A stretch of 64,000 nt of DNA, taken from Rhizobiales bacterium 65-79 (GTDB lineage Bacteria > Pseudomonadota > Alphaproteobacteria > Rhizobiales > Rhizobiaceae). Shown piece by piece: positions 63,862-64,000 of the stretch. The stretch spans positions 166,265-230,264 of the forward strand of contig MKRJ01000011.1 of assembly GCA_001896885.1 (NCBI GenBank), read 5' to 3'. Each line of letters begins with the position of its first letter. Positions within the stretch are counted from its first letter, which is position 1. The position numbers and the translations under genes were made by a program. The notes under the pieces are model-generated. The model did not search any database, was not told where the DNA came from, and was given only the letters and a program-made list of their open reading frames with translations.

Positions 63862-64000
63862 CCCTCTTCCTCAACGCATACTGGCCGGACGTTCCGGTAC
63901 GTGCCCCCGAGCACCGGCACGCCACCATAGGCTGCCCTGTCCTGAAAAACAAAACGCTAAGTTTCCCTTCTACGGCAAATGAACTTTTTGTTGCAGCAGG

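Noticed and set aside
61918-63930. 670-residue plus-strand frame opposite tamA
   Set aside because: Antisense shadow of a protein with signal peptide, POTRA and barrel motifs; no domain of its own.

Overview
The window looks like a chromosomal segment of a Hyphomicrobiales (Rhizobiales) alphaproteobacterium, most likely a Phyllobacteriaceae/Mesorhizobium-like genus. I base this on the high GC content with very long antisense shadow frames, a CgmB-like cyclic-glucan phosphoglycerol transferase, an aa3 oxidase subunit IV gene beside a three-subunit pnt operon, a DUF992 protein, CtrA-type TTAA-N7-TTAA boxes, a soxBDAG operon, and several families of intergenic palindromic repeats typical of rhizobia. 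This is inference from gene content; no database was searched.

Layout. 1-6155: end of an emrA-like adaptor, emrB, an mntR repressor converging on emrB, the divergent mntH with a clear 16-bp dyad at its start, and a TTG-started CgmB-like phosphoglycerol transferase. 6352-13886: a fused indolepyruvate ferredoxin oxidoreductase (IOR-1), a membrane GGDEF-EAL protein, a FeeM-like (LuxI-fold) N-acyltransferase preceded by CtrA-like boxes, and a Crp/Fnr regulator. 14114-21570: acyl-CoA ligase plus a complete Liv-type ABC importer, with a 47-aa DUF3096 microprotein between the ATPase and permease genes. 21682-25090: coxD-like gene and pntAA-pntAB-pntB. 25181-27023 (minus): DUF992 protein, TPR lipoprotein, rpsU. 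27301-33070: sarcosine oxidase soxB-soxD-soxA-soxG, broken up by palindromic repeats, and a small charged protein.

33302-38722: two divergent units around one palindromic operator. SDR-maoC-phosphotransferase is on the minus strand and tetR-acyl-CoA dehydrogenase-quinone oxidoreductase on the plus strand. The phosphotransferase and dehydrogenase look like the separated halves of ACAD10/ACAD11, suggesting a phosphorylation-dependent hydroxyacyl-CoA route. 38763-49733: an RpiR regulator and an amine/polyamine-type catabolic and uptake cluster: N-formylglutamate amidohydrolase-like protein, glutamine-synthetase-like ligase, aldehyde dehydrogenase, Fe-alcohol dehydrogenase and a spermidine/iron-type ABC importer. 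A low-GC DUF7662-PIN toxin-antitoxin pair interrupts it. 49912-55195: Lrp regulator, a second fused IOR (IOR-2) and an aromatic aminotransferase, a coherent aromatic amino acid degradation unit. 55223-57276: NAD(P)-dependent reductase, divergent MmyB-type regulator, and a 247-bp MITE-like element. 57314-63861 (minus): tamA-tamB outer-membrane assembly operon.

No tRNA, rRNA, CRISPR array, prophage or intact insertion sequence was seen. There is no gene-free stretch longer than 300 bases. The candidates that best deserve follow-up are the CtrA-box/FeeM-like acyltransferase next to a c-di-GMP enzyme, the split ACAD10/11-like regulon, the DUF3096 microprotein in the ligase-Liv operon, and the repeats embedded in the sox operon.
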